Shown in pieces: positions 34,134 through 42,628 of a stretch of 64,000 nucleotides of DNA. The stretch covers positions 62,001-126,000 of the forward strand of contig DAOTCE010000001.1 in assembly GCA_035452965.1 (NCBI GenBank), given 5' to 3'. The notes under the pieces are model-generated. The model was not told the origin of the DNA. It worked only from the letters and a program-made list of their open reading frames with translations, and did not search any database. How positions within the stretch are numbered: position 1 is the stretch's first letter; every line of letters starts with the position of its first letter. This DNA is from Candidatus Paceibacterota bacterium. Lineage in GTDB: Bacteria; Verrucomicrobiota; Verrucomicrobiia; Limisphaerales; UBA8199. The position numbers were made by a program, and so were the translations under genes.

Positions 34134-35285
34134 ATGACAAAGGTGGGCATCGCGCCTGGGCGCTTTCGGCTTTGCTTCGGCCTGTTACTGGTGCTCGTAC
34201 GCGTGCAGGCAGCGGATCTGTATGTCTCGACACGAGGCAGTGATTCCGACCCCGGAACGCAGGCGCGGCCATTCCGAACGATTACTTACGCTTACTCCAA
34301 GGCTGCTGCCGGCACCACCATTCACGTGCTGCCCGGGGTATATCACGACTATACGGTCCGCTGGGGCATTCGCCTCGGTAGCGATGGCAAGGCCTCTCAC
34401 CCCATCGTGCTCAAATCCACGGTTCGGGGAGCTGCGGTAATTGATGGGCGGAACGCTTCGGATCGCAACCGTGGGTTCCATATAGACGGGAATCACCATG
34501 TGGTGGACGGATTTGAGATCCGGAACTGCCCCAACGGCGGTATCTCGATCTGGTCCGACGGCAACCTTGTTATCAACAACGACATCCATCACAACGGCAA
34601 CCCGGCCAGTTCCAGCACGAATGGCAAGGACGGCCTCTATTCCAACGAGGGCACGCGGGACAATCACTATGTGGCCAACTCGATTCACGACAACGGCCGG
34701 CCCGGGAGCAATCTGGATCACGGGCTGTATTTGTGCGGGCAGAATGAAAGGGTGATCAATAACGTCCTGTTCCGGAATGCCGCCACAGGGCTGCAGATTG
34801 CCGGCTACAAGACGGTCAGCAACATGAAGGTGTACAACAACGTGATGGCCTGTAACGGGACCAGCGGCATAGTGCTGTGGATGGCGCTGGACGGTGTGGA
34901 GATCAAGAACAACATCCTCTACCGGAACGGCAACTATGGGTTGAACTCCTACGACGCGCATGGCAAAGGGGTCGTGGTGGACCACAACCTCTGTTTCGAG
35001 AATGGGGGTGGGGACTACAATTTTACGGCTGGGAATTCGGACTACGCCTATACTTTGGGCAGGACGATTTCAGCCGACCCGCGTTTCGTCAATGGCGTTG
35101 CGGCGGGGTTCGACCCGCATCTGGGCACCGGATCACCCGCCCTGAGGGCTGGGCTGAATCTAGGCGCGGCGTTTGCCACGGACAAGGATGGTGCGGCGCG
35201 GCCAGCGACCGGGCCGTGGGATTTGGGCGCTTATGTCTCTGGCGGCGGCGCCACGCCACCGGCCAGTTCAGGCATTCAACAGTAA
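34134..35285 (+). CDS. secreted right-handed parallel beta-helix protein, paralogue 1
   Basis: 383 residues: signal peptide ending RVQA|AD, then DLYVSTRGSDSDPGTQARPF (DUF1565-like opening) and repeated short Asn/Gly-rich turns such as NNDIHHNGNPASSS, NSIHDNGRPGSN and NNILYRNGNYGLNS, typical of parallel beta-helix (pectate-lyase-like) folds. It ends WDLGAYVSGGGATPP. It lacks the C-terminal Ig-like modules of its two paralogues at 36866 and 40093, from which it is clearly diverged. Probably an extracellular polysaccharide lyase, epimerase or binding protein. Confidence 0.85.
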   Translation: MTKVGIAPGRFRLCFGLLLVLVRVQAADLYVSTRGSDSDPGTQARPFRTITYAYSKAAAGTTIHVLPGVYHDYTVRWGIRLGSDGKASHPIVLKSTVRGAAVIDGRNASDRNRGFHIDGNHHVVDGFEIRNCPNGGISIWSDGNLVINNDIHHNGNPASSSTNGKDGLYSNEGTRDNHYVANSIHDNGRPGSNLDHGLYLCGQNERVINNVLFRNAATGLQIAGYKTVSNMKVYNNVMACNGTSGIVLWMALDGVEIKNNILYRNGNYGLNSYDAHGKGVVVDHNLCFENGGGDYNFTAGNSDYAYTLGRTISADPRFVNGVAAGFDPHLGTGSPALRAGLNLGAAFATDKDGAARPATGPWDLGAYVSGGGATPPASSGIQQ

Positions 35286-35315
35286 TTTTCCCAAGCCTCC
35301 TCCGTCCTTCCGCGT

Positions 35316-36455
35316 TCATGGTGTTTCAATCAAGTTGCGCATGCAGTGTTTTGCCGGAACTCCATGAGCGGCGCAGAGCTTCAGGAAGGGCTGTATAATC
35401 GCCTGCTCCGCCACTTCGGGCGGCATCCGCCAGGCCCCGCCACGGAAAACAAGGCGTGCCGGAGCGGCCATTCGCTCAAAAACAAGGAGCCACCGGCGCA
35501 TGCGTGGGCAAATCTTGCGCCTTCTGGGTTGGACAATCTTGGCTGCCGAATACACCACATGCCGGACGCCTTGATCCCGTGCAAAACGCACCAGTTGATC
35601 AAGGTCTTCGATGCTTTGCGCCTCGACCAAGCCGAAATCTGCCAACGAGCAGCCGCTCGCAACTGGTGAGCGCGGGAAGAGGGGGTCAATACGAAGCACC
35701 ACGGGAATGCCGGCCGCTCGCAATCGCTGGACTCCTGCAAGGCGCTGCTCAACCGGCGGCGCCTGCCGATCGTAGGCTGAAGCTGCCTCCTGACGCCAGA
35801 ACGCCAAGCTCACCTCCAAGCAGAATGCAGGAGCAGCCGCCGACCGAAATTGCGGCTTGGACGATTGCCCCGGCGGCAGTTCCAGCAGCGCTTTGAATAG
35901 GTCGAGATAGCCGACAGTTGTAGGCCACAAGGGGTCTTTGGTCAGAATCGTGACGGTGCTGAAGCGGTGCCGGAACTTCAGTATCTGTTCCAAAGCGAAG
36001 CGTGTGTGGGCATGACGCCTTTCGAGCTGCTGAAAGGGGTCTGTGCTATTGGACAGGTGAACTGGCGCCGGCGGAACGTTAAAGCGCTCCAAGTCCTCAA
36101 GGTCCTTCAACAGCAGGCGTTCGAAATTGGCCTTGGGGGCCGGGTCCTGAACTGAGTAGCCCGCTGCGTAACAGTAGACGCAGTCATGGCCGCAGCCGGA
36201 AAACACGTTCACACAGTAACGATGTCCACTGGGGAAGGTCCGTTGGCACGCAAAAGGGCAATACCACTTTATGATCCGAGGCCGGGTCGGTCCGAGGAGG
36301 GCCTTTGCCGAATTGTGTGGCAAAAAGTACCGGATGAGCGCTGTTCGATCAGCCGAGGTAATCTTCTCAAAGACCGGCCTGAACTTGGGATCAATCCGTT
36401 CCAGCGGAATGGAGTCCGTTGTTGCTGTGGGATCAGGGTAGGAGGGGGTATTCAT
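35316..36455 (-). CDS. radical SAM protein (spore photoproduct lyase-like)
   Basis: 379 residues with CGHDCVYCYAAGY, i.e. Cys-x3-Cys-x2-Cys for a [4Fe-4S] cluster, preceded by WYCPFACQRTFPSGHRYC. STDPFQQLERRH, LTKDPL and IPVVLRIDPLFP are features of the SplB-like radical SAM group often annotated as DNA repair photolyase. A second in-frame ATG exists at 36476. The gene is on the opposite strand to the beta-helix paralogues and splits the family into 1 and 2-3. Confidence 0.82.
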   Translation of the reverse strand: MNTPSYPDPTATTDSIPLERIDPKFRPVFEKITSADRTALIRYFLPHNSAKALLGPTRPRIIKWYCPFACQRTFPSGHRYCVNVFSGCGHDCVYCYAAGYSVQDPAPKANFERLLLKDLEDLERFNVPPAPVHLSNSTDPFQQLERRHAHTRFALEQILKFRHRFSTVTILTKDPLWPTTVGYLDLFKALLELPPGQSSKPQFRSAAAPAFCLEVSLAFWRQEAASAYDRQAPPVEQRLAGVQRLRAAGIPVVLRIDPLFPRSPVASGCSLADFGLVEAQSIEDLDQLVRFARDQGVRHVVYSAAKIVQPRRRKICPRMRRWLLVFERMAAPARLVFRGGAWRMPPEVAEQAIIQPFLKLCAAHGVPAKHCMRNLIETP

Positions 36456-36865
36456 GCCAATATAAAGGGCTCCCATGTTATTTGAGGAAGGTATTTGGCC
36501 TCCCCAATAAGCGAAGACGGCTTCATTTCGTTACCTTATCACAGCTATCCCTCGGCGGGTTGCTATCCGGCAGCGCCCGCTTCTGTTCCACTGGACACAA
36601 TGACTTTCGCTGCCGCGCTGCCCGAGGTCAAGCTCGTGCCGAGAGCCTGGGGTAACTGCCCCGGCGGAGTACCAGGCGAGCTTTTGCCGATCGTGCATAT
36701 GAGCATTCGCGGGAGGAGGAAGCGCTTTGTCGCAACTCTGCTTGCGTCACATTTGCCGCCTGTCCTAGGCGCCGATGCCTGCTTGTGCGCCAACCAAGGA
36801 AATCTCCAGTCAATTTTGGGAAGCCTCCAGTCGCGGTGGCAACACGCCTGCTTGATGATGAAGAC
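36456..36865. other. intergenic, no supported gene
   Basis: Nothing convincing. A 124-codon plus-strand frame (36495-36869) has no recognisable pattern. The last 60 bases are similar to those ahead of the third paralogue (40029-40092), so both genes carry a related leader. Confidence 0.4.
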
Positions 36866-39784
36866 ATGAGCAACACAGTGACTCGCACCGGGCTATATGC
36901 CCTTTGTCTTAACTTAGTTCTGGCTTTTGCGCGCGCGCAGGCGGCCGATTTATATGTCTCCACCCAAGGCAGCGATTCCAGTCCTGGAACAGCGGCCCAG
37001 CCGTTTCGCACGATTACCCATGCCTACAGCCGGGCCGCGGCTGGCACGGTTATCCATGTGCTGCCCGGGGTTTACACCGACTATCGAAGCGGCTGGGGAA
37101 TTCACCTGGGCAAGAGCGGCACGGCCTCCAGCCCGATCGTGCTCCGGTCGACCGTCCGGGGGGGGGCGATTATTGATGGCGGCAACGCCGCGGACCGCAA
37201 CCAGGGTTTGTATATCAGCGGCAGCTACAACACCGTGGAGGGCTTTGAAATCCGGAACGGCCCCCACGGCGGCATTGCGATCTACGGCAACAACAACCGC
37301 ATTATCAACAACGAGATTCACCACAACGGCAACCCCGCCAGTTCCAGCGGCAACGGCCAGGATGGCGTCTATTCCAATGAGGGCACCAGCGGCAATTTCT
37401 ACGGCGCCAACTCCATCCACGACAACGGCCGGACGGGGAGCAATCTGGATCACGGGCTGTATCTGTGCGGGCGCAACGAGACGGTGATCAACAATCTGCT
37501 CTACCGCAACGCGGCCACCGGCTTGCAGGTCGCGGGCTACGCCACGGTGAGCGGCATGAAGGTCTACAACAACGTCGTGGCCTGGAACGGGACCACCGGG
37601 ATCATTCTCTGGCTGTCGTTGAACGGGGTGGATATCAAGAACAACATCATCTACCGGAACGGCAATTACGGGGTCGGCTCCTACGATGCCCATGGCAGCG
37701 GGGTGGTGGTGGACCACAATCTGTGCTTCAACAACGGCGGGGGGAACTACAATTTCACGGCGGGAGGGTCGGACTACGGCTACACGCTGGGGGCGTCCAT
37801 CTCGGCGGACCCGCTGTTTGTCAACGGGACCTCGGCTAATTTCAATCCGCGCCTCGGGAGCGGATCACCTGCGATCGGGGCCGGGGTGAATCTCTCCTCG
37901 ACCTTTACCACCGACATCAACGGCGCGGCCCGGCCTGGCAGTGGGGCCTGGGACCTGGGCGCTTATGTCAGCACCGCCGCCAATACCGCGCCAAGCATCT
38001 CCAGCATGGTCAATCGAACGATCAGCGCGGGCGGTTCGACCGGGCCGCTGGCGTTTACGGTGGGCGATGCCCAGACGTCGGCTGGCAGTTTAACGGTTTC
38101 GGGCAGTTCATCCCAGACCGCCCTGGTGCCTAACGCCAACATCGTGTTCGGGGGCAGCGGTTCAAGCCGGACCGTTACGATCACCCCGGCCAGTGGGCAG
38201 ACGGGCACCGCCACGATCACGCTAAGAGTGAGTGATGGCTTTCTGAGCAGCACCACCAGTTTCGTCGTGACGGTGAACCCGCTGGCCGCGCCAGTCGTGG
38301 CCTTGACCTCGCCGGTGAACGGGGCCACCTACGATGCGCCCGCGACCATCAACCTGGCGGCCAACGTAACCGCGAATGGCCATACGATCACCAAGGTTCA
38401 GTTCTACGAGGGTACCACCCTTCTCACTGAAGATACCGCCAGTCCTTATGCCTTTAGTCACAATATTGGAAGCGCCCGCTCCTGCGCTCTGAGGGCGACG
38501 GCTGTGTATGGTTCTGGCAGCACTGTCTCGTCGGCTTCCGTCACCGTCACAGTCAAGAACCCGCCGATTGCCTCTGGTCTGACCTTTGACTCGACTTCAG
38601 GCGCGATTACTGCGCCGTTCTCCATTGTTAATAACACAATCGTCCAACCGGCCTATACGAGTCTCAGCGCCGGCGGGCAGGCGGTCTACGCCTTCAATGT
38701 GCCTGCAGCGGGCGATTACGTGGTGTCGGCCCTGGTCAATGCGCCGAGCACGGATTACAACTCGCTGTTCGTCAATATTGACGCGCAGCCCACTGACCCG
38801 CAGATGATCTGGGACGTTCCGGTGACGTCAGGACTGGTCAGCCAAACGGTTTCCTGGCGAGGCAACGGTGCTGTTAGCTCAACCGCTCCGAGCGGAGTGG
38901 CCGCCCAGGAGGCGCCCAAAGTCTTCCGCCTGTCGGCGGGGACTCACCAACTGGTCATCCGGGGCAGGGAAGGCAATTGCCAAGTGGGAACGATTACTAT
39001 CGAGCCTTATGGGCAGAACACGCCGCCGACCATTTCCAGCATCGCAAATCAGGACCTCACGGCGGGCAACTCGAGCGGGCCACTGGCCTTTACGGTGGAC
39101 GATGCTGAAGTTGCCGCGACCAGTCTGGAGGTCTCAGCCTCATCCTCCAATCCGAGCCTCGTGCCCACTGCAAATATTGTCCTCGGTGGCAGCGGAGCCA
39201 GTCGGACTGTGACCGTGACGCCGGCCAGCGGACAGACGGGCACCGCGACGATCGCGCTGACGGTCAGCGATGGCAGCTTGAGCAGCAGCACCGGTTTCAC
39301 TCTGACGGTAGTAAATCCGCCAGTGGCTTCGGGCCTGACCTTTGAAGCAACGTCCGGGGCAATTAGCAGGCCATTCGAGGCGGTCGACGGCGCCATCGCT
39401 CAACCCGCCTACACCAGCCTGGCGGCCGGCGGCCAGGCGGTCTATACGTTCAATGTCAACGCCGCGGGCTACTACGTCGTGTCGGCCCTGATCAACGCGC
39501 CCAGCACGGACAACAACTCGTTGTTCGTCAACATTGACACCCAGCCCACCGACCCGCTGATGGTTTGGGATATCCCGGTCACGTCGGGTTTTGAAAGCCA
39601 GATGGTCTCCTGGCGGGGCAATGGAACAGTGAGTTCGAGTGCGCCGAGTGGGCTGACGGCCCAGTACGCGCCAAAGGTCTTTAGTCTTACGGCCGGCACA
39701 CACCAACTGATCATCCGGGGCAGGGAAGGCAATTGCCAACTGGGAACGATCACAGTCGCGCCGACCACCTTGTCGGCGAACTGA
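36866..39784 (+). CDS. secreted beta-helix protein with Ig-like and paired carbohydrate-binding-like modules, paralogue 2
   Basis: 972 residues. Signal peptide (MSNTVTRTGLYALCLNLVLA) ending ARAQA. Residues about 25-370 are the Asn/Gly-rich parallel beta-helix. Then come an Ig-like module (about 375-470, SGQTGTATITLRVSDG), a second Ig module (471-564, SPVNGATYDAP), a binding-like module A (565-716, SAGTHQLVIRGREGNCQ), a second cadherin/Ig-like copy (717-816) and module A repeated (817-968). Module pairs A/A and Ig/Ig are internal duplications. The beta-helix body shares a 1,064-bp segment that appears identical with the gene at 40093. Likely acts on or binds a surface polysaccharide. Confidence 0.85.
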   Translation: MSNTVTRTGLYALCLNLVLAFARAQAADLYVSTQGSDSSPGTAAQPFRTITHAYSRAAAGTVIHVLPGVYTDYRSGWGIHLGKSGTASSPIVLRSTVRGGAIIDGGNAADRNQGLYISGSYNTVEGFEIRNGPHGGIAIYGNNNRIINNEIHHNGNPASSSGNGQDGVYSNEGTSGNFYGANSIHDNGRTGSNLDHGLYLCGRNETVINNLLYRNAATGLQVAGYATVSGMKVYNNVVAWNGTTGIILWLSLNGVDIKNNIIYRNGNYGVGSYDAHGSGVVVDHNLCFNNGGGNYNFTAGGSDYGYTLGASISADPLFVNGTSANFNPRLGSGSPAIGAGVNLSSTFTTDINGAARPGSGAWDLGAYVSTAANTAPSISSMVNRTISAGGSTGPLAFTVGDAQTSAGSLTVSGSSSQTALVPNANIVFGGSGSSRTVTITPASGQTGTATITLRVSDGFLSSTTSFVVTVNPLAAPVVALTSPVNGATYDAPATINLAANVTANGHTITKVQFYEGTTLLTEDTASPYAFSHNIGSARSCALRATAVYGSGSTVSSASVTVTVKNPPIASGLTFDSTSGAITAPFSIVNNTIVQPAYTSLSAGGQAVYAFNVPAAGDYVVSALVNAPSTDYNSLFVNIDAQPTDPQMIWDVPVTSGLVSQTVSWRGNGAVSSTAPSGVAAQEAPKVFRLSAGTHQLVIRGREGNCQVGTITIEPYGQNTPPTISSIANQDLTAGNSSGPLAFTVDDAEVAATSLEVSASSSNPSLVPTANIVLGGSGASRTVTVTPASGQTGTATIALTVSDGSLSSSTGFTLTVVNPPVASGLTFEATSGAISRPFEAVDGAIAQPAYTSLAAGGQAVYTFNVNAAGYYVVSALINAPSTDNNSLFVNIDTQPTDPLMVWDIPVTSGFESQMVSWRGNGTVSSSAPSGLTAQYAPKVFSLTAGTHQLIIRGREGNCQLGTITVAPTTLSAN
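36929..37992. repeat. 1,064-bp direct repeat, copy A
   Basis: Matches 40156-41219 at a constant offset of 3,227 bases. Open frames inside the two copies translate identically, and I saw no mismatch on reading them side by side. It begins inside the signal peptide codons and ends just after the codons for NTAP. Confidence 0.85.
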
Positions 39785-40092
39785 AGGGCGAACGTTATTG
39801 GCGGCGTCGGGAGGGCAAGTTGCCCCCCGACGTTGCCAATGAGCCCAAAAGGCAGCGCACCTGAACGGGATACCCGCGCCACCGACGGCTCGCGGGGAGG
39901 GGATCGCTGGCGGTCCTGGGGAATCCAAGATATGGGCATGCCTGCGAAAAATCAAGACAGCACTTGCCCCGCCCCTTCGGCGTTCGGCCCGGTTCATTTC
40001 GCCGGGTGCCCCGAATCAGGCCAAGGAAATTCCTGATCGCGGCTGCGGAGTTCCCAGTATGGGCGGCAGGCAGGCTGCTTCATATTAAAGCC
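39785..40092. other. intergenic leader of the third beta-helix gene
   Basis: No gene. The first 200 bases look unpatterned; the last 60 are similar to the leader before 36866 (shared CCAAGGAAAT and TGAGCARCACAGT segments). Confidence 0.4.
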
Positions 40093-41556
40093 GTGAGCAG
40101 CACAGTTTTTGCCGGGGAACGCTTGGCATGGGGGCTGAGCCTGATTTTAGTGTTGGCGCGCGCGCAGGCGGCCGATTTATATGTCTCCACCCAAGGCAGC
40201 GATTCCAGTCCTGGAACAGCGGCCCAGCCGTTTCGCACGATTACCCATGCCTACAGCCGGGCCGCGGCTGGCACGGTTATCCATGTGCTGCCCGGGGTTT
40301 ACACCGACTATCGAAGCGGCTGGGGAATTCACCTGGGCAAGAGCGGCACGGCCTCCAGCCCGATCGTGCTCCGGTCGACCGTCCGGGGGGGGGCGATTAT
40401 TGATGGCGGCAACGCCGCGGACCGCAACCAGGGTTTGTATATCAGCGGCAGCTACAACACCGTGGAGGGCTTTGAAATCCGGAACGGCCCCCACGGCGGC
40501 ATTGCGATCTACGGCAACAACAACCGCATTATCAACAACGAGATTCACCACAACGGCAACCCCGCCAGTTCCAGCGGCAACGGCCAGGATGGCGTCTATT
40601 CCAATGAGGGCACCAGCGGCAATTTCTACGGCGCCAACTCCATCCACGACAACGGCCGGACGGGGAGCAATCTGGATCACGGGCTGTATCTGTGCGGGCG
40701 CAACGAGACGGTGATCAACAATCTGCTCTACCGCAACGCGGCCACCGGCTTGCAGGTCGCGGGCTACGCCACGGTGAGCGGCATGAAGGTCTACAACAAC
40801 GTCGTGGCCTGGAACGGGACCACCGGGATCATTCTCTGGCTGTCGTTGAACGGGGTGGATATCAAGAACAACATCATCTACCGGAACGGCAATTACGGGG
40901 TCGGCTCCTACGATGCCCATGGCAGCGGGGTGGTGGTGGACCACAATCTGTGCTTCAACAACGGCGGGGGGAACTACAATTTCACGGCGGGAGGGTCGGA
41001 CTACGGCTACACGCTGGGGGCGTCCATCTCGGCGGACCCGCTGTTTGTCAACGGGACCTCGGCTAATTTCAATCCGCGCCTCGGGAGCGGATCACCTGCG
41101 ATCGGGGCCGGGGTGAATCTCTCCTCGACCTTTACCACCGACATCAACGGCGCGGCCCGGCCTGGCAGTGGGGCCTGGGACCTGGGCGCTTATGTCAGCA
41201 CCGCCGCCAATACCGCGCCGACTATTTCCGCCATTAGCAGCTGCGTGGTTGGGGCGGGCACTTGCACCCCGGCGATCCCTTTTACCATCGGCGACGCCGA
41301 AACGCCCGCGTCCAATCTTGCCCTGTCCGCGAGTTCGGACAACGCGGCGTTGGTGACCGCAGCAGACATCGTGCTTGGCGGCAGCAATAGCAACCGTACC
41401 GTAACGGTCACGCCCAAGCCCGGGCAGACCGGCTCTGCCAATATCACCGTTACTGTCAGTGACGGAACGGCCATCGGGCAGAGCGTCTTTCGGATGAGCG
41501 TTCAACTTCTGCCCACAGCTCCCCCTGGCCTCCACATCGTGTCGGTGAAACCTTAG
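40093..41556 (+). CDS. secreted beta-helix protein with one C-terminal Ig-like module, paralogue 3
   Basis: 487 residues if the GTG at 40093 is the start: this codon aligns with the ATG of paralogue 2 (GTGAGCAGCACAGT against ATGAGCAACACAGT) and opens a signal peptide ending LARAQA. An in-frame TTG at 39964 is less likely. Residues 22-376 are encoded by the segment shared with paralogue 2; after NTAP the protein has its own Ig-like module (GQTGSANITVTVSDG). It lacks the two A modules of paralogue 2. Confidence 0.82.
   Translation: MSSTVFAGERLAWGLSLILVLARAQAADLYVSTQGSDSSPGTAAQPFRTITHAYSRAAAGTVIHVLPGVYTDYRSGWGIHLGKSGTASSPIVLRSTVRGGAIIDGGNAADRNQGLYISGSYNTVEGFEIRNGPHGGIAIYGNNNRIINNEIHHNGNPASSSGNGQDGVYSNEGTSGNFYGANSIHDNGRTGSNLDHGLYLCGRNETVINNLLYRNAATGLQVAGYATVSGMKVYNNVVAWNGTTGIILWLSLNGVDIKNNIIYRNGNYGVGSYDAHGSGVVVDHNLCFNNGGGNYNFTAGGSDYGYTLGASISADPLFVNGTSANFNPRLGSGSPAIGAGVNLSSTFTTDINGAARPGSGAWDLGAYVSTAANTAPTISAISSCVVGAGTCTPAIPFTIGDAETPASNLALSASSDNAALVTAADIVLGGSNSNRTVTVTPKPGQTGSANITVTVSDGTAIGQSVFRMSVQLLPTAPPGLHIVSVKP
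40156..41219. repeat. 1,064-bp direct repeat, copy B
   Basis: Second copy of the segment at 36929-37992; identity stops at 41219, although the proteins remain homologous beyond this point. Confidence 0.85.
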
Positions 41557-41881
41557 TCCGGACTACCCCCGGCAGCATTCCGTAGATTCTCTCGCCGCCA
41601 GCGCCCAAGCAGGCGCAGGCAGGTGCCCCGTTGCTTTCACGTAGTAGTACCTTCCGGAACGCAGCCCCGCAGTCGCATTGCGGCCATCACTTGAGCGCTT
41701 TCAAATTGCGGTGGCGGAACCGGCTAATTCAGAATGTCAAACGTGCCGATATAGGGTGTACACCCCATAGACGCTCATGCCACATGCAACTAGCTTATTG
41801 CAGGTTGTAGCGCGCTGAATGATGCCGGTGTAACGGGATCGTTAGGGGACCGAATGTTGGACCGGCGAGGGGATGCGCAGA
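41557..41881. other. intergenic region upstream of the EPS locus, with operator-like palindrome
   Basis: No gene. It holds the imperfect palindrome at 41750-41769. GAGGGG lies 9 bases before the ATG at 41882 used for the antiterminator gene. Likely the promoter region of the EPS operon, but no sigma-70 boxes are clear enough to call. Confidence 0.45.
41750..41769. promoter_or_regulatory. operator-like palindrome TATAGGGTGTACACCCCATA
   Basis: Ten-base half-sites with a single mismatched pair, 112 bases before the antiterminator start. Related to the palindrome at 24032-24051; both are followed by G and CGC/ACGCTC-like bases. Confidence 0.4.
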
Positions 41882-42586
41882 ATGGTTAGATCGAAAATTC
41901 GAGTCGAGATGATTTCCTCACCAATTGCGGAGCTTTGCCCGCGTTTCCCGGAGCCGGCCTGGTTCTGTATCCGTTCTCAGTTGAAGCGCGAGCACATTGC
42001 CGCGGCCCACTTGCGTCTGCTTCCGGAAGTGGATGTGTTCAATCCACGCCTGCGGTTGCTGCGTTCGACCCGGCGCGGCAGTGTTTGGAGTTCAGAGTCC
42101 TTGTTTCCGAACTATTTGTTCGCCCGCTTCGCATTGGACTCGAAGCTGGAAAAGGTCCGCTACACGCCTTCCGTCAAGACGGTGGTGCAATTCGGGGCTG
42201 AGGTGCCCTCCATTCCGGACGCGGTCATCCAGCAATTGCAGTGTGACCTGGGTGAAATGAGATCCAAAGTTCTGGTGGAGGCCCCGGAGGAAGGCGAGGA
42301 GGTTGAGGTCGGGGAGGGCGCTTTCAAGGGTCTGAACGGGCGAGTCACACACGTGCTGCCAGCAAAGCGGCGGGTGCAAGTTCTGCTTGATTTCATGGGC
42401 CGTTCCGTTGCGGCTGAAGTGAGCCTGGGCGCGCTGTTGTTTCGGCGCAGGAACGCCGCGAACCTGGTGCTGCAGGAGAGCGAGACGATCTCGCGATTGG
42501 GAGCCCATCTTTCGTTTCAGATTTGCTCACCAGAGCTTCTGAGGCCAAGCGAACAGAACTCGAGCCCCCAAGCCTGTGCGGCCTAG
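41882..42586 (+). CDS. RfaH/UpxY-like NusG-family transcription antiterminator
   Basis: 234 residues from the ATG at 41882 (GAGGGG at -9; a longer start at 41873 also exists). WFCIRSQLKREHIAA opens the NGN domain, and SLFPNYLFARFAL follows, as in RfaH and UpxY proteins. The C-terminal KOW region reads GEGAFKGLNGRVTHVLPAKR. Such specialised NusG paralogues ride with RNA polymerase to let long surface-polysaccharide operons be transcribed to the end. Its position at the head of 22 kb of EPS genes fits. No ops-like element was recognised. Confidence 0.85.
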   Translation: MVRSKIRVEMISSPIAELCPRFPEPAWFCIRSQLKREHIAAAHLRLLPEVDVFNPRLRLLRSTRRGSVWSSESLFPNYLFARFALDSKLEKVRYTPSVKTVVQFGAEVPSIPDAVIQQLQCDLGEMRSKVLVEAPEEGEEVEVGEGAFKGLNGRVTHVLPAKRRVQVLLDFMGRSVAAEVSLGALLFRRRNAANLVLQESETISRLGAHLSFQICSPELLRPSEQNSSPQACAA

Positions 42587-42628
42587 CGTCGGCCTCGGTG
42601 TAGGCTGGCTCCAGATTCAAGAACTGTC

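Noticed and set aside
35316..36455. radical SAM gene considered as a mobile insertion
   Set aside because: No inverted repeats, target duplication or transposase was seen around it; only its strand and position are suggestive.
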